Assembly: GCA_033398695.1 (NCBI GenBank)
Contig: JAWKAU010000043.1
Span: 496,001-560,000 of the forward strand
Direction of reading: 5' to 3'
Origin: Orobanche coerulescens
Taxonomy: Eukaryota; Streptophyta; Magnoliopsida; Lamiales; Orobanchaceae
DNA: 64,000 bases
The position numbers were made by a program, and so were the translations under genes. The notes under the pieces were generated by a model. The model made no database searches. It had not been told where the DNA came from and was given only the letters and a program-made list of their open reading frames with translations. Position 1 is the first letter of the stretch. The number at the start of each line of letters is the position of its first letter. Below are positions 44,765-55,160 of this stretch, in pieces.

Positions 44765-46118
44765 GTTAAGCAGATTATAAAGAGGCCAAGGTCGAAGATG
44801 AAAATGTGATAATTGAACATACTGTTTAAAATTTAAAAACACCTCTTTGAAACACAATATGAGCACGGAAATATTGATTCTGTAGTTATAAGAAGAGGGA
44901 AACTCGTGACTGTCGGTCAAGATGCTAAACTAACTGCTGCAATTTCTAATGCTGAAGTGACAATTAATGCTGCTAAACTCGCGACATGTATATGCATTAA
45001 ATTTGCTAAGGTGCTAGCTACTGCTATATAGCTAAACGGGCACGTCATCACCAAGGTTGTCAAGTCGGTAAGTCGAGTCGAGTCGAGTCGACGGAAGTCC
45101 AAATGAGCGACTAGTCGACTAGTCGTCGACTAGTCGGTAAGTCAAAATAGTAAATAATAAATATATATTTATACATGTGATGACATAAATGATAACATGT
45201 AATACAATAACTTGCAATAACTTAGCAAGTATGTCCCAAAATATTAAGTTCAACACCACAATCCACATATAATCCATCCATAAGTCTTAAGCAAATATTA
45301 TTTACTCTAATAAATAATAAATTAGCATTTTAAAAGAAAAAACTGAATATTTAATTCAAAATAAGACTAATTTAAAGTTGAAAACTAAAAATAGATAAAT
45401 ATTATCAAATTCATAATAAAAAAGAAAATACAAACAAAAGAGGAGTAATGGACTTCTCCAGTGAAAAAAAATAATGGACACTTGTCCATTTTGACCAGTT
45501 CAAACCGACTCACCCAATACAAAAAGCAACACAAAAATAATACTGTCATCGTCTTTAATTTTATTAATTGTCTAACCAGCATTCAACCAAGCCAAACACT
45601 AAAGCCAAACTGAAAAAAAGAACGATTAAACAGTACCTGACGGAGGCGGCGGCGTAATCGGCGGCGGAGCAAGGGGAGGCGGCGCAATCGACGGCGGGAG
45701 CAAGGGGCGGCGGCGCAATCGACGGCTCTTTCCTTTTCAGTCGCAAATTAGGTTTACGTTTCTTCCAGCTTTTCTTTAGCCCTTTCCAACGGGTTTCAGC
45801 TTTTTTTTTTAAATAACTAATTAAATGGGCCGGGTTATGACCCAGTCGGGCCGTCTAAGATTTCAGTCGAACGACTAAGTCGACCTAGACGACGACCTGA
45901 GACAAAAGTCGGGCGACTAAGCCTTCTCTCCCTAGTCGAGGCTCCCAGTCGGCCGAGAGAAACCGACTTGTCGACTAGTCGGCGACTAGGCGTCGACTAG
46001 TCGACGACTTGACAACCATGGTCATCACTACGCGCCGCTAATCGCCATTGACTATATGCTACAGACTACTCAAGCTTTTGGTTATGATGACAAGTTTGAA
46101 TGGATCAGAAACAAATAG
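44765..46118 (+). pseudogene. L1-type LINE remnant in intron of copy 1, split by a hAT MITE
   Basis: 44840-44950 matches the L1 piece at 62290-62400 (CACAATATGAGCACG, AGGGAAACTCGTGACTGTC, CTAAACTAACTGC). 46060-46118 matches 62848-62905 (ACTACTCRAGCTTTTGGTTATG, GACAAGTTTGAATGGATCAG). The middle of the LINE seen in copy 2 is missing or rearranged. Because both gene copies carry the LINE next to the same exon border, it inserted before the segment was duplicated. It is antisense to the gene. Confidence 0.65.
45052..46020. mobile_element. hAT-type non-autonomous TIR element
   Basis: Terminal inverted repeats CAAGGTTGTCAAGTCG and, on the other strand, CATGGTTGTCAAGTCG match at 15 of 16 positions. 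Exact 8-bp target duplications GTCATCAC lie at 45044-45051 and 46021-46028. Eight-base duplications and CA-starting TIRs are the hAT pattern. Subterminal regions are packed with GACTAGTCGACTAGTCG palindromes and a (GAGTC)n run at about 45070. An internal GGCGGCGGCGCAATCGACGG repeat lies at about 45650-45725. No transposase. It interrupts the L1 remnant of copy 1 and is absent from copy 2, so it came after the duplication or was never in that copy. Confidence 0.85.
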
Positions 46119-47861
46119 AGAGAACTATAGATGAAGTGATTTACTCAAACTAGTGGATGTTCTGGAATGCCCCTGTAATCAACGTTGGTGTCAATACATA
46201 TTCAACTTCATCTTGCTCCAAACAATGATAATTGGTAAAGATATACACAACAAATTAGAACCCAAAATAATAATAGAAGATATAGAACTATCATTACCTC
46301 ACTCTGCAGGATGGATCTTAAGTACGCATTTAACTTTTGTCATAAGCTTAACTATATACTTGTTAGCAGTGCGCTGGTCACTCTTTATGACATTCAACAT
46401 CTTGGTGTTAGAATAACCAATCAGATCTGATATCCTTGTCAAAAGATCCGATTTCTCATTTCCAGCTATACATATATCGGATGGATCCTCCTTCGTCCAT
46501 TTGTCAGACAATTCGTCACCCGAGTTGTACGCTGATAATAGTTCTTCTTCCGTGCTTGATGGCGATGGCTTAAGTCTGCATAATCCGACTTTCACTTCCA
46601 TGTCAACCGTATTATCCCACACGTTTGCTTGAAATGTCCTAGTTGTTTCATCCCAAGTCGCACTGAATGTCAAATTGTAACTGGTCCCCATGGATTTGTA
46701 GAAGGTGACCTTTTCAACATCCTTGACCATAAATACAGTGTTCTGGATATAGGAAACTTAATATTTTTAGAGTTCAATTGTACTGGATAATTAGGACTAC
46801 AGGAAAGAGAAAGGTAAAAAGGTAAATAATAATAATAATGAAGGAAGAAGATTGCATATATTTTTTCCATTGTAAAACCTGATGGCCAGAGAACACATAT
46901 ATACCAAATGATTGCATCCTTCGGGGTGTCTCACGTTTGTCAATGATTGACTGTCCGGACCTAAGCGAAGATACAGTCCATATATAACCAGGATAGTCAC
47001 TAATTTCGAATCCCTATAAACAACAAAAGTATAAAAGTAAAACTTGCAAACCCCAACAACGTCTAAGTAATGAATAAATGAAGGTAAAAGACAATAATGA
47101 TACACAAACAATGACATAAACTATAAGTAATCTAAATAGTCACATTTAGAACCACAGTCCAAACTTAATTAACATTCATATCATGCAATGGGAACCACGG
47201 CCCAACTCTAAAACTTAAAATAAACATGTGTATCAAATTTGTAAAGTAAACATATGGTCGGAACACATCTTACATATAACCATGCTAATAAACAACAAAC
47301 AAGTAAATTGAATGATTAAAATATCTCACTATCTTCAATGGACTTCAAATATCTCCTAATTTTAGGCAAGAGCTTGATCTTCTCCGACTCTGGTCGGAAG
47401 TCCCCAACCATCCAACCTAATATATCCTTATCATTAACGGGCACGCCATCACTCCCCAAAACTTCTACCGTCTCAGATGACATCAAATCAACATAATCCT
47501 CCTCCTCCTCCTCCTCATACTCAGATTCGTCTGACTCATACTCATCCGGATCCTCCTCTTCTTCAAAATCAACTTTTCTTTTCGACCCTGATTTTATAGT
47601 ATAACCCTCTTCCTCTTCCTCCGTATATGACTTGACAAATAGTCGTTCCTCTTCCATCATCGATTTGTAAGACGTTTTTGATATGTCGGATTCCACAGAT
47701 GACTTGATAGATAATAGTTCCTCGACGATAATCGATTGGTCGGAGATTTTAGATTTGGCGGACTCTGTAGATGACTTGACAGACGATTTGTCTCCATCAT
47801 CGGTTGATATATGGCAGGCAAAAAACTCCAACATATCGAATTCTTCTTCTTCTTCAGTTGC

Positions 47862-48285
47862 CATAGTTATTAAAGGCGAAAGGCGCACCAAGGCGATAAG
47901 GGCTCCTATCGCCTGAGGCGCAAGGCGCAAGGCGAGGCGCGCGCCTGACAAATGTGAGGCGCAAAAAAAAAAAAGTAAATTAAATTATAGAACTCATAAA
48001 CACATAACGAAAAGAAAATATAACTATCAAAAAAACGTGAAGTTTAACAAAAATAAAGTGTCAAAACAATAAAAATTAACATTTACAAGTGTTCAAAAAA
48101 CAAAAAATACAAAGAAAATCCAACAGTACAGAGGCGCGCCTGAGGCACACTGAGGCGCAGGTAAAAGGCGCACCGAGGCGCACCAAGGCGCGCGCCTCAC
48201 CCACATCGCCCGCCTTTGGTCTTGAGAGGCGATGAGGGCTTTTTTCTACACGCCTGTCTCCTGAGGCGCGCCTTTAATAACTATG
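47862..48285. mobile_element. TIR element (hAT-like MITE) inserted at the start codon of copy 1
   Basis: Inverted termini CATAGTTATTAAAGGCG (47862 onward) and CGCCTTTAATAACTATG (ending 48285). The interior is rich in GAGGCGC repeats, with GCGCGCCT on both arms and an A-rich centre. GTTGC directly flanks both ends. Allowing the left CAT to belong to the flank gives the 8-bp GTTGCCAT on both sides (47857-47864 and 48286-48293). On the minus strand this is ATGGCAAC, the first codons of the cystatin-like gene. No coding capacity. Confidence 0.75.
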
Positions 48286-48293
48286 GTTGCCAT

Positions 48294-49764
48294 CGAGCTA
48301 GACGATCAAAGTCGATGAGATGAAACCTAGCAACGGATTACTCTACCTGCTATTTGTTATTGTGGATTCGTGTAGGCAGAAAATAATCTCATTTCCAGTC
48401 CTGTCCGTATCTTAATTTTACCAAAGTTGTTTCTTAGTGATTGCATGGCCAGAGGACAAGTCAGCTTTTCTTAGAAGTTAATGAGGTTTGTTTTATTTAA
48501 ACTCTCACGTCTCCTTTATTGTGATATATAAGTTGGTTTACACGTGTTTTCTAATACAATTATGGATGGGTGTGCTACTTTTAGGGATTTGAGTGTTACA
48601 GTAGCGTTTGATGTACTGTCTGCAAGAAATTTAGTTTAGTGGAATGTGGATGCTTGTTTTGCCCTCAGCTGTTGTGATTGGAAGTTTTGGAATTATATTT
48701 TCATCTAGTCTATGATTAAAATAAAATTTAGAATACTTATTCCACCAAACCACATTTCATGACATTCAAATCTTAGTAGTTTATAGAATATTATTTAGAC
48801 CGTTTGGACCTACATTAATGGGCCGGTGGCACGGTGCAGTAATTGTTTGATAATAACAAGTTCAATAGTTGATGTTATAAAATCGGACTAGTAATATATA
48901 TTGTTTTTTCCGTTTTTTTTTAAAAACAACTACATTTGTTATTTACTATTCTCATAGTAAATATACAACACATTATTTACAAGATCAATGAAATATACAA
49001 CACATTGACTTGGCCCTCATACGGACTCCATGTAATCAGACATAGAACTTACTGCGCGGCCGCTGGGGTCAAGTCCCCCGACTCTTGAACTGATTAGCAT
49101 CGCTGCGGTTCTTCGTCCTACGCCGGCCATGTGATTGCTCCTCCACCTGTAAATACATGGACACACAAAATGTATCCGCCCCCGAAGGCATCAACAACTG
49201 TCGGTGCAAGTAAAACGAATACATAAACATACTTTACATCATTAACCTTGCTATTCATACATCGTGAAGCAATAAAGATCTCACTTCGAATCACACTGAT
49301 TATAAAACGTCTTTTGGACCTCCCGGGGGTTTTTGAAATACATTCACAACGATTTAACAAATTCCACTAAATTTTCATAATTAATCACCCCGGGAAATAT
49401 TATAAAAACATTTTTCGAAAATCTTTATCAAAATGTTTTCAAAACCATTTAGGATTCGCGGCCCCATAATTCTTGTCACAAACTGATAAGGAGGTTCAGT
49501 CTCAACTGAACTCCGTTAAGAAAATCACTGGGACACGCAGTCCACAAAATTCCGTTGCTCAACAACTCAACAGGGTTATACCAATATTACTCAACTTCAT
49601 ACCCCAGAACCCTCGCTAGGACAATCCCCAGTTGGATAACCCGCTGAGTTTTCAGCATAAAAAGGAGGGTCCACGAACCAGACTACTTTTCACAACTGGT
49701 CCCAAGATCATCCCTCAACCGCACCATTGGGTTCAAGACGCAATCACACTATCATTGTAAAGTC
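48294..49764 (-). other. Mostly unassigned; possible old Tekay-like LTR fragment at about 48950-49760
   Basis: 48294-48950 shows nothing recognisable. On the minus strand 49760-48950 has features recalling Tekay LTRs: a hairpin-type GATGCCTTCGGGGGCGGATA near 49190, followed by ACAGGTGGAGGAGCAATCAC near 49140, and upstream CTCAGCGGGTTATCC with GGTATAACCCTG-type G-rich segments. No LTR ends are clear. This is a weak call. Confidence 0.25.
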
Positions 49765-50560
49765 ATGGATACCCTCACTTGGAAAGGCATAGTTAGAGCA
49801 GCCCTAAAATTTGGAGAGATCTTCCGGTGGGTCATTGACGATGGCTCACAAATTTCTTTTTGGTTCAATGTGTGGTCGGATTTGGGGAAGCTGGCTGCTT
49901 TGGTTGATGGAAATATTCACCAATACAATATCCAACTTATTGTAGGTGAGTTGCTGGATAATGAAGGCCATTAGATCTTTGAGGATATGCACACTGTTAT
50001 TCCTCCAGACAATATATACAGAAGTTAGTGAACTTGGATGTTTATACATCAATTTCTGAAGAAAAGGTCATTTGGAAAAATACTGCGACGAGAGTTCTAA
50101 CAGCAAAGTGAGCATATAAAGCTCCAACGGGTGAAACTCATACAAACAGGACTGCTAGGGAGGGGAGTTGGATCTGGCAATGGAAACACCTGACAACTTG
50201 AAACATTTCTTGTGGCTTTGTGTGCAGGATCGTCTACCGACGAATAACCTGAGGAGAATCAGACATATTTCGCATAGTGAATTGTGTGATATTTGCCAAA
50301 GAGGGGAGGAATCAACAATTCATGTATTACGAGATTGTAGCGCTGCACAACAAGTATGGAAGCTTATCGTTCTCATGGTGGATAGCAATTTCTGGACTAT
50401 GAATCTGAAAAATTGGCTCTATAGTACTCTACACAGCAAAATACAAACAGAAACTGGCTTAGGCATGCCCGGGTAGACGCTGTTCATGGCAACTCTATGG
50501 GAAGTTTGGAAAAGCCGTAATTCGTTTTTTATTCTAGAGCATTCTGGCACTCTTAATTCT
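49765..50560 (+). pseudogene. L1-type LINE 3' fragment (zf-RVT region)
   Basis: The first piece, 49765-49971, encodes IFRWVIDDGSQISFWFNVWS, the sequence before the zinc-binding region in plant L1 elements. After a break, 50168-50476 encodes KHFLWLCVQDRLPTNNLRRI then CDICQRGEESTIHVLRDC and VWKLIV, the zf-RVT motif (C-x2-C, H, C). 50486-50530 continues with MATLWEVWKSRN. Upstream endonuclease and RT are absent, as in 5'-truncated LINEs. Internal stops show decay. Confidence 0.75.
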
Positions 50561-50683
50561 CTTTGCAATTTTGTTGGTTATTTTTTAATTATTATTTTGC
50601 TTTTTATTATCTTTTCGAAGGGGTCTAGCTCCCGCGCCTCGCCCCTGACGAATGTAAACACCCCACCGCATAGTATGTTCTAG

Positions 50684-51120
50684 ACGTAAATTTTGTTCCT
50701 AGTTATACAGTTTTTAGATTGTACAGGGAGAACAATTGGCGATTGAGATATTTTACTACTAACATGACCTTTGTTTAATTTTATGTAAGCGAATTGAGAT
50801 AGATGAGTTTTCTGTTTAATTCACTTTCTGAAATTCACAAATAACACAGGCAAAACGTTACAGCTTTGCCCATTGTAACTTAAACTTGGCAAAATGAGCA
50901 AGTTTTAAGGTTTTGAACTTCATTCTATATCAAACAAGTACTTTTAATTCCCAACTATTTGCGGTTCCGGCGAACGTAACGCCCAAGGGGCACGAACAAA
51001 AGATTATATGCCACTTGTACAGGATTGGGAATGAAGAATGTGTCAGACTACTAACCTATGTCAACATCTTCTGGTCGATCATCAAGGGGCATCTCGTATA
51101 ACACGTCCAATCAAGATTCA
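50684..51120. other. Intergenic, nothing recognised
   Basis: No supported coding frame, RNA gene or terminal repeat. It separates the L1 fragment from the duplicated gene tail. Confidence 0.35.
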
Positions 51121-51814
51121 TGATCAGAACCTGTCTAAACACTAAAGCCAATTCCTATTGTCGTCGCATAACAAAAGATCTCCGTACACACTTAAAGCAG
51201 CTCGCCTGCAGAATATGACATTTACCGAATGTTGTCTATCCTGCACCCTGACCTCAAATGGCTGTTCATTAAAATCTACAAGCTCCTTCGGGTTTTCTAT
51301 GAGGTACGGATACCATAACTGCAGAATTTAAAGCGTTAAAAATGGGAAATGGTTTTGGGTTTAACCGGTAGAAGATCCGAATGGCATCATTACCACCTAG
51401 TTTTGGAGGTTATGGGCTGTTTAACAAGTTTGCGGAAGCTAAGATATCTTTTTTCTCTCCGAAGGTAAATGGTGAAGGGAAGGAAACAGAAAAACACCCT
51501 ATAACACCTCCTTTATAGTAATCTAATTGTATTGGGGGTATGCCCAACGTGGCTAATATTTATGCCTCAAAAAGACTTGGAACGTCCAACCGATATAACT
51601 ATTGTAAAAATATTAATGAAATATGATTATAAGTCAAAATGAAAAAATAATAGTCAAATTTCTATCACAAGCCGTGGAATTGGAAATCGTTCCAAGAATC
51701 AAAACGTACAATGATACAAACAAGAAGGTGGTCTGGAACTAAATGGGCAAGTCAAAAAAGTATTAAGAGATTATCATCATTAAAACAACAGCAGCAACAC
51801 AACCCCCACCACAG
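51121..51814 (-). pseudogene. Partial extra copy of cystatin-like last exon plus its 3' flank
   Basis: 51195-51285 matches the end of exon 5 (minus-strand sequence for FNEQPFEV..VQD and a CRR/KA-like end; compare 44275-44370 and 61745-61830). It is joined directly to a sequence that in copy 1 lies about 1 kb further downstream (43315 onward), so about 500-900 bases are deleted. From 51283 to 51814 it is collinear with 43315-43915. It forms the left part of the copy-2 segment, interrupted after 51814 by the Harbinger-type element. Confidence 0.55.
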
Positions 51815-52328
51815 TAAGACCATCTCCAATAGTTTACACAAAAATACTGCAACTTCAAACACAAATACAAAAAATCAACAATGCATCTCCAACAGCTTAC
51901 ACAAAATACAAAAATTAATAATACATCTCCAACAGTTTGCACAAAAATACAGTAAAAATTAATATTCTATTATATTCTTTTTCTAATCTTAATATTATGT
52001 ACAAATTTAAATGCATTTTATCTCCATTAACTAATAATAAAATTTAAATGAATTCAAATTCGCTGAAATAATGCGAAATATAATTATATTATAAAATCAA
52101 TACATTTTAAAGCATCAAATTGCTAGTCTTTTAATTTCTAAATTGAGCAACAAATAATTGGTGCAAATTTATGTGCATAAATATAATTTAATATATATCT
52201 TTTGAAAGCTATAGCTAAAAGTAATATACATATATGTATACATATACATATATATGTATACATATACATATATATATATATAAAGATGAATAAAAAATGA
52301 TACAAATAAGATAGAATAGTGTCGGTGA

Positions 52329-53025
52329 TGTTGATAGCCCATCCACCTTGGCATCCACGTAAGCACTCTAGGCAGCTGAACCGGCCGAGCAGAGCCTGAA
52401 GCCGGACCGGGTATAAACCCGATCTTCTCCCGGGCTCGTCAAAACCGGACCGGACAGAGACGCCGAACTGCCCGGTCCGATCCAGAGGACCGAAAGGCAT
52501 GAAGATAAAAATGCTCCGATTCAAGATTACAACAAGGCCGACCTGAACGGCGGGAGACCCGAGGACCGACCCCAGCGGATAAGCGTCGCCAGAAGCATGC
52601 GAGACAGGCCCGCATACCAATTAACGCATGCAGTCATGCCCCTTCCCAAGGCAATCCTTAGAGGCCGCCACGTGTCTAAGGCATATTTGCAGACTGACAA
52701 GTGTTTTGGGCATATTCCCCAACATTCGTCAGCTGTCATCTCCTGACTGGCCCAGATTGTCTATATACAGAAGGAATATACATTGAGAGAGTACTTTGGA
52801 TTTTTGGCATTTATGATAAAAAGAGAGAAAAAAGAGAGAATCTGTAACAAGTGAGAAAAGTAGATATACCGGCTAAAAAATAATCAGCTCGGCTCTACTT
52901 CATATTACGGTCATTAATAAAATTTAGTGATCTAATCCTTTTCATCTTATTTATTATTTTCTACGTGGCTTCGATCCATTCGTCCAGATCAGCACACGCG
53001 ACGTTGACCAAATCAGACGTCAACA
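52329..53025 (+). repeat. Tat element 5' LTR
   Basis: 697 bp. It includes GTCTATATACAGAAGG, a TATA-like region, at about 52758 and AATAAAATTTAG at about 52916-52927. It is nearly identical to the 3' LTR except for one tract of about 60 bp at 52452-52503 (GACGCCGAACTGCCCGG here). Confidence 0.9.
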
Positions 53026-53028
53026 GAT

Positions 53029-53040
53029 TGGCGCTAGAAG
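53029..53040 (+). other. Tat element primer-binding site
   Basis: TGGCGCTAGAAG starts three bases after the LTR end. TGGCGC-type sites are used by Tat/Athila elements rather than the tRNA-Met site of chromoviruses. The specific tRNA is not assigned. Confidence 0.65.
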
Positions 53041-53085
53041 TAGGGCCCCTCGAACCTTCGATAAAAAATATACTGCTCACCGGAG

Positions 53086-53490
53086 ATGTCCCACGACAGT
53101 TCAAAAAAACCTCAGCCCGCGACGGAGGAAGAAAACCTCCGTAAGGTGGTAGAGTGCTTTAAACACCCAGCCTTCATCCAGGGCATGGCGGCCCTTATGG
53201 CACGGGTTACTGGGGTCGAGACCCTTCAAAAATCCGAAGACCATGTGGAGGCGGAGTCTCAGACCACCCGCCACCGCCGGGACGAAACAAGAAGAGGATG
53301 CCTCTGTGGTCGCTGGGAAAGGGCGGAAAGCCATGGCGAAAGCTCACATCCCTCTCGAAAAAGTAAGCTTTCGCGCCCCATATCCGTTTTTGATCGCCTT
53401 GGGGCGGGGAAGAAAATCGAAAAAGCAGCGCCGGCTACCACTATCCAGAGTGAGATCGAGTTTCTTAAAAAACAGGGTGTTGGTAGACTC
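53086..53490 (+). pseudogene. Tat gag, reduced to a short remnant
   Basis: The ATG at 53086 gives MSHDSSKKPQPATEEENLRK and FIQGMAALMARVTGVETLQK, then basic filler (RRDETRRGC), and reaches protease sequence by about residue 130. Tat gag normally has several hundred residues with a capsid domain and usually a zinc knuckle. Neither is present. The deletion leaves one open frame from gag start into protease (53086-53778), so it is a neat internal loss rather than simple decay. Confidence 0.65.
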
Positions 53491-54491
53491 CATTCAGACG
53501 CCCTTGTCATCACCCTGCCCATAATGGGGATCCCGATCCACAGGGTGTTGGTAGACTCCGGGGCCTATGCCAGCATCATCTACCTTCATACCCTTCGTAG
53601 GATGAAGGTAGACCAATCTTATTTCCGGCCCTGCAACGAGGACATTAGGGGATTTGCCAATTGCCGCACCTCCCCACTGGGGGAAATCGACCTCGCCTTG
53701 GAATTCGGTCAGGGGCCGATCAGAAGGACACTACCTTCAAGATCATCGATGTGCACAGTGACTATAACGCCATCATAGACCGACCTGTGATGTCAAGGCT
53801 GAGGGCCACTCAGTCCACGTATCACCTGTGCATGAAATTTCCCACCCCGGACGGCGTTGGGGTACATAGAGGGGATCAAAGGGCCGCCCGGGAATGCAAC
53901 CTCAGCATCCGGGCTCGCGAAATCAACGCCGCAGAGGGCATCCCGGAAAATTTATCGGAAGAAATGGGGGCCACCAGCTCCGAACAGCTGGCAGGAGACA
54001 CCCTACTCCAACAGGAGACCGAGGGTCCAGGGGCCGCGCAAACCCTCGAAATGGAAACTGACCTGGAAGCGGACCGGGGCCGCAGACCCGGGAAAGAGCC
54101 GATCCTAGAAGAGGATCCTGTCGACCCGCGATACCATAATCCGAGAGGGAAAATTCGCCATGCTGAGCCAACAGAAGAGTTGGACCTGGTCGACATGGAC
54201 CCATCTAATCCCGCCCGACGGCTAAAGATCGGCCACAACCTCCAAGAGCCGATCCGCTCCGAGCTAATCTTCCATCTGAGACAGAATTTGGATGTCTTCG
54301 CATGGACCCATTCGGACATGTCGGGGATTGACCCGGAACTTGCGTGCCACCGACTGAATATCGACCCCAGTTCAAAGCCGGTTATTCAGAAAAGGAGGAA
54401 AATGGGGCCTGAACAATGTAATTTGGAAGAGGAAGTAGAAAAGTCGATCGACAACGGGTTCATCCGGAAGCCCAAGACCCAACCTGGGTAG
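53490..54491 (+). pseudogene. Tat protease and linker to RT
   Basis: The protease has VLVDSGAYASIIYL at about 53547-53585 (catalytic DSGA) and a following half GEIDLALEFGQGP. A frame change at about 53720 continues as TFKIIDVHSDYNAIIDRPVM (53727-53786), the protease end in this lineage. A 200-residue acidic linker follows, then the RT start with VFAWTHSDMSGIDPELACH and QKRRKMGPEQ. A stop at 54489-54491 follows KTQPG. The 19-base sequence CAGGGTGTTGGTAGACTCC appears twice (53473 and 53541), the second within the active-site codons. Confidence 0.75.
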
Positions 54492-54502
54492 CCAACCTTG
54501 CC

Positions 54503-55160
54503 TTGGTAAAAAGCCGACTGCCATGGAGGCTCTGCATTGACTTCTCTAACCTGAATAAAGCCTGCCCGAAAGATAGCTACCCCCTCCCCCATATCGATTA
54601 CATGGTGGATGCAACGACCGGGCACGAGCTGATGAGCTTTATGGATGCATATTCCGGATACAACCAGATCCCAATGCATCCCACTGATGAAGAAAACACC
54701 TCCTTCTACTCGGCCCGCGGCCTATACTGTTACCGAATGATGCCTTTCGGGCTCAAGAATGCCGGCGCAACATATCAACGCCCGGTAAATAAAATGTTCA
54801 ATAGCTTGATAGGCCATACAATGGAGGTGTATGTGTTAGTGAAGTCTTTGCGCTCGGCCGATCATGTAAATGACCTCAATAAAATGTTTGCTATTTTGCG
54901 AGAGTATAAGATGAAGTTAAATCCGAAGAAATGTTCATTTTGGGGTAGGCTCTGGAAAATTCCTCGGCTACATGGTGAGCCAAAGAGGGATTGAAGCCAA
55001 CCCCGATAAAATTAAGGCAGTAACCGAACTTGTTCCTCCAAATTCGGTCAAAAAGGTGCAGAGCCTAACTGGCCGACTAGCCGCACTAAGTCGCTTTATC
55101 TCTCGCTCAACTGATAAATGCAAACCTTTCTTTGAGGCGATAAAAAAGAACAAAGATTTT
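54503..55160 (+). pseudogene. Tat reverse transcriptase lacking YVDD aspartates
   Basis: The open stretch 54503-54994 encodes CIDFSNLNKACPKDSYPLPH, MSFMDAYSGYNQIPMH (first catalytic Asp in MDAYSGY), and MPFGLKNAGATYQR. At about 54828-54840 the frame reads VYVLVKSL. Tat elements have YVDDMLVKS there, so three codons containing both catalytic aspartates are absent without breaking the frame. The rest of the thumb/connection continues (KMKLNPKKCSFW, then GIEANPDKIKAV and SLTGRLAALSRFISRSTDKC). RT activity should be lost. Confidence 0.85.

Larger units (their letters stand above)
44267..47864 (-). pseudogene. Cystatin-like multi-module gene, copy 1
   Basis: Five probable exons read on the minus strand. 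Exon 1 (47864 to about 47332) has MATEEEEEFDMLEF, an acidic Ser/Glu-rich region and DKDILGWMVGDFRPE, with a possible GTGAG donor. Exon 2 (47013-46879) begins GFEISDYPGYIWTVSS. Exon 3 (46742 to about 46300) has SMGTSYNLTFSATWDETTRT and FQANVWDN. Exon 4 (44740-44585) begins GYKCSDFPGHIS. Exon 5 (44488-44267) has CCYTCYVTFGVFTKE and ends IFCRKASSRCRI. Exons 2+3 and 4+5 repeat the same module, whose 'YxLTF/VTF...F.A.V.D' pattern resembles the cystatin-like fold (plant cystatin/DUF626-type). This assignment is tentative. Relative to copy 2, exon 3 has one extra base near 46336, shifting the frame into a stop before its GTAATG donor. It is probably inactive. Function is unknown; protease inhibition is not shown. 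Confidence 0.45.

Noticed and set aside
47865..47951. Upstream start for the acidic cystatin-like exon 1 (MSGARLALRL...)
   Set aside because: Those 29 codons lie in the GAGGCGC-rich TIR element. The ATG at 47862-47864 within the target duplication is the better start.
49050..49120. tRNA-like GC-rich segment (GCGCGGCCGCTGGGGTCAAG)
   Set aside because: No cloverleaf with a proper TTCRANY arm and acceptor pairing could be built by eye.
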